DNA from: Candidatus Aminicenantota bacterium
GTDB lineage: Bacteria > Acidobacteriota > Aminicenantia > Aminicenantales > JAFGAV01
Length of the DNA: 5,761 bases
Assembly (NCBI GenBank): GCA_016867615.1
Contig: VGJG01000131.1
Span: 1 to 5,761 of the forward strand
Direction of reading: 5' to 3'
Every line of letters begins with the position of its first letter. The stretch's first letter is position 1. The notes under the pieces were generated by a model. That model was not told where the DNA came from. It did not search any database and saw nothing but the letters and a program-made list of their open reading frames with translations. A program made the translations under genes and the position numbers. This document shows, one piece after another, positions 5,294 to 5,761 of the stretch.

Positions 5294-5761
5294 AGGACAA
5301 GACGGTCTTTATCTGCCAGAGCTGCGGCCGCCAGGCGCCCAAGTGGCTGGGCCGCTGCCCGTCCTGCGGCGAGTGGAGCTCGTTCGTCGAGGAGGTCGAG
5401 GAGACGCGGCCTGCGGCCGAGGCGGCCTTCGCCGACACCGAGCCCGCCCTCTTCCGCGACATCCAGGCCGGCGAGCGGCAGCGCCTCCGCCTGCGCATCG
5501 AGGAGTTCGACAAGGTCCTGGGCGGCGGGGTGGTCCTCGGCTCGCTGGTCCTCATCGGCGGCGAGCCGGGGATCGGCAAATCCACCCTCCTCCTCCAGGC
5601 CTCCCGCGACTTCGCCGAGCAGGGCGAGACCGTGCTCTACGTCTCCGGCGAGGAGTCCCTGGAGCAGGTCAAGCTCCGGGGCGACCGTCTGGGCGCGGGC
5701 GCAGGGCGGCTGTTCCTCCTGGCCGAGACCAACCTGGAGAGGATCCTGAGCCAGGCCGAGC
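5290..5761 (+). CDS. radA: DNA repair protein RadA, N-terminal part (3' truncated by window edge)
   Basis: The first 157 codons are visible, about one third of a typical ~450-residue RadA (Sms). RadA is a RecA-like hexameric ATPase that promotes branch migration during recombinational repair. The N-terminal four-cysteine zinc finger is intact: C9-x2-C12 and C23-x2-C26, separated by GRQAPKWLGR and followed by GEWSSF, as in the family. After a variable linker come FDKVLGGGVVLGSLVLIGGE and Walker A GEPGIGKST (91-99, K97), then VLYVSGEESLEQVKLR, which carries the family's conserved SGEES. The Lon-like C-terminal domain and the KNRFG motif lie beyond the window. The start is GTG at 5290, overlapping the mlaD stop as GTGA. 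A weak GAGG (5282-5285) precedes it, and no alternative start would retain the zinc finger. Its placement downstream of the transporter suggests it is expressed by read-through of the long operon. Confidence 0.96.
   Translation, partial: MKDKTVFICQSCGRQAPKWLGRCPSCGEWSSFVEEVEETRPAAEAAFADTEPALFRDIQAGERQRLRLRIEEFDKVLGGGVVLGSLVLIGGEPGIGKSTLLLQASRDFAEQGETVLYVSGEESLEQVKLRGDRLGAGAGRLFLLAETNLERILSQAE

Noticed and set aside
1..5761. Search for CRISPR repeats, insertion sequence ends, tRNA or other RNA genes
   Set aside because: No regularly spaced direct repeats, transposase motifs, terminal inverted repeats or tRNA-like cloverleaf sequences were noticed, and almost all bases are accounted for by protein-coding genes.

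Overview
This window is a GC-rich stretch of bacterial chromosome (by eye roughly two thirds G+C). Every gene is on the + strand and the genes are packed almost without gaps. The order is rpsF (3' end only) - rpsR - rplI - dnaB - mlaE - mlaF - mlaD - radA (5' end only). All eight products belong to well-known families and were identified from conserved motifs. No mobile element, CRISPR array, tRNA, rRNA or convincing factor-independent terminator is visible, and no stretch longer than about 70 bases lacks a gene.

Positions 1-1010 hold a ribosomal protein cluster (bS6, bS18, bL9). Positions 1078-2433 encode the replicative helicase DnaB. Positions 2435-5293 encode a three-gene MCE-type phospholipid transporter: permease MlaE, ATPase MlaF and an unusually long MlaD. 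Positions 5290-5761 hold the first third of radA, a recombination and branch-migration ATPase. Junctions are tight: an 8-nt overlap for rpsF/rpsR, 23 nt for rpsR/rplI, 67 nt for rplI/dnaB, 1 nt for dnaB/mlaE, a 4-nt ATGA overlap for mlaE/mlaF, 16 nt for mlaF/mlaD and a 4-nt GTGA overlap for mlaD/radA. This layout suggests one long transcription unit joining translation, replication, envelope lipid transport and DNA repair.

The most interesting element is MlaD. At 436 residues it is more than twice the length of the E. coli protein. It has one N-terminal membrane helix, a single MCE domain, a long helical (probably coiled-coil) stretch and a C-terminal region of about 130 residues rich in amphipathic beta strands. 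No mlaA, mlaB or mlaC lies in the window. This matches the MlaEFD-only architecture described for Veillonella parvula, in which an elongated MlaD is proposed to bridge the inner membrane to an outer-membrane beta-barrel. It is therefore an instance of a recently described architecture rather than a wholly new system, but its place between dnaB and radA is notable.

The organism must be a bacterium and, given the Mla system, almost certainly a diderm. Joining of the rpsF-rpsR-rplI-dnaB cluster to radA, together with high GC and a long MlaD, would fit Acidobacteriota/Aminicenantes-like or Desulfobacterota-like lineages. That placement is a low-confidence inference, since nothing in the window is diagnostic of a phylum.
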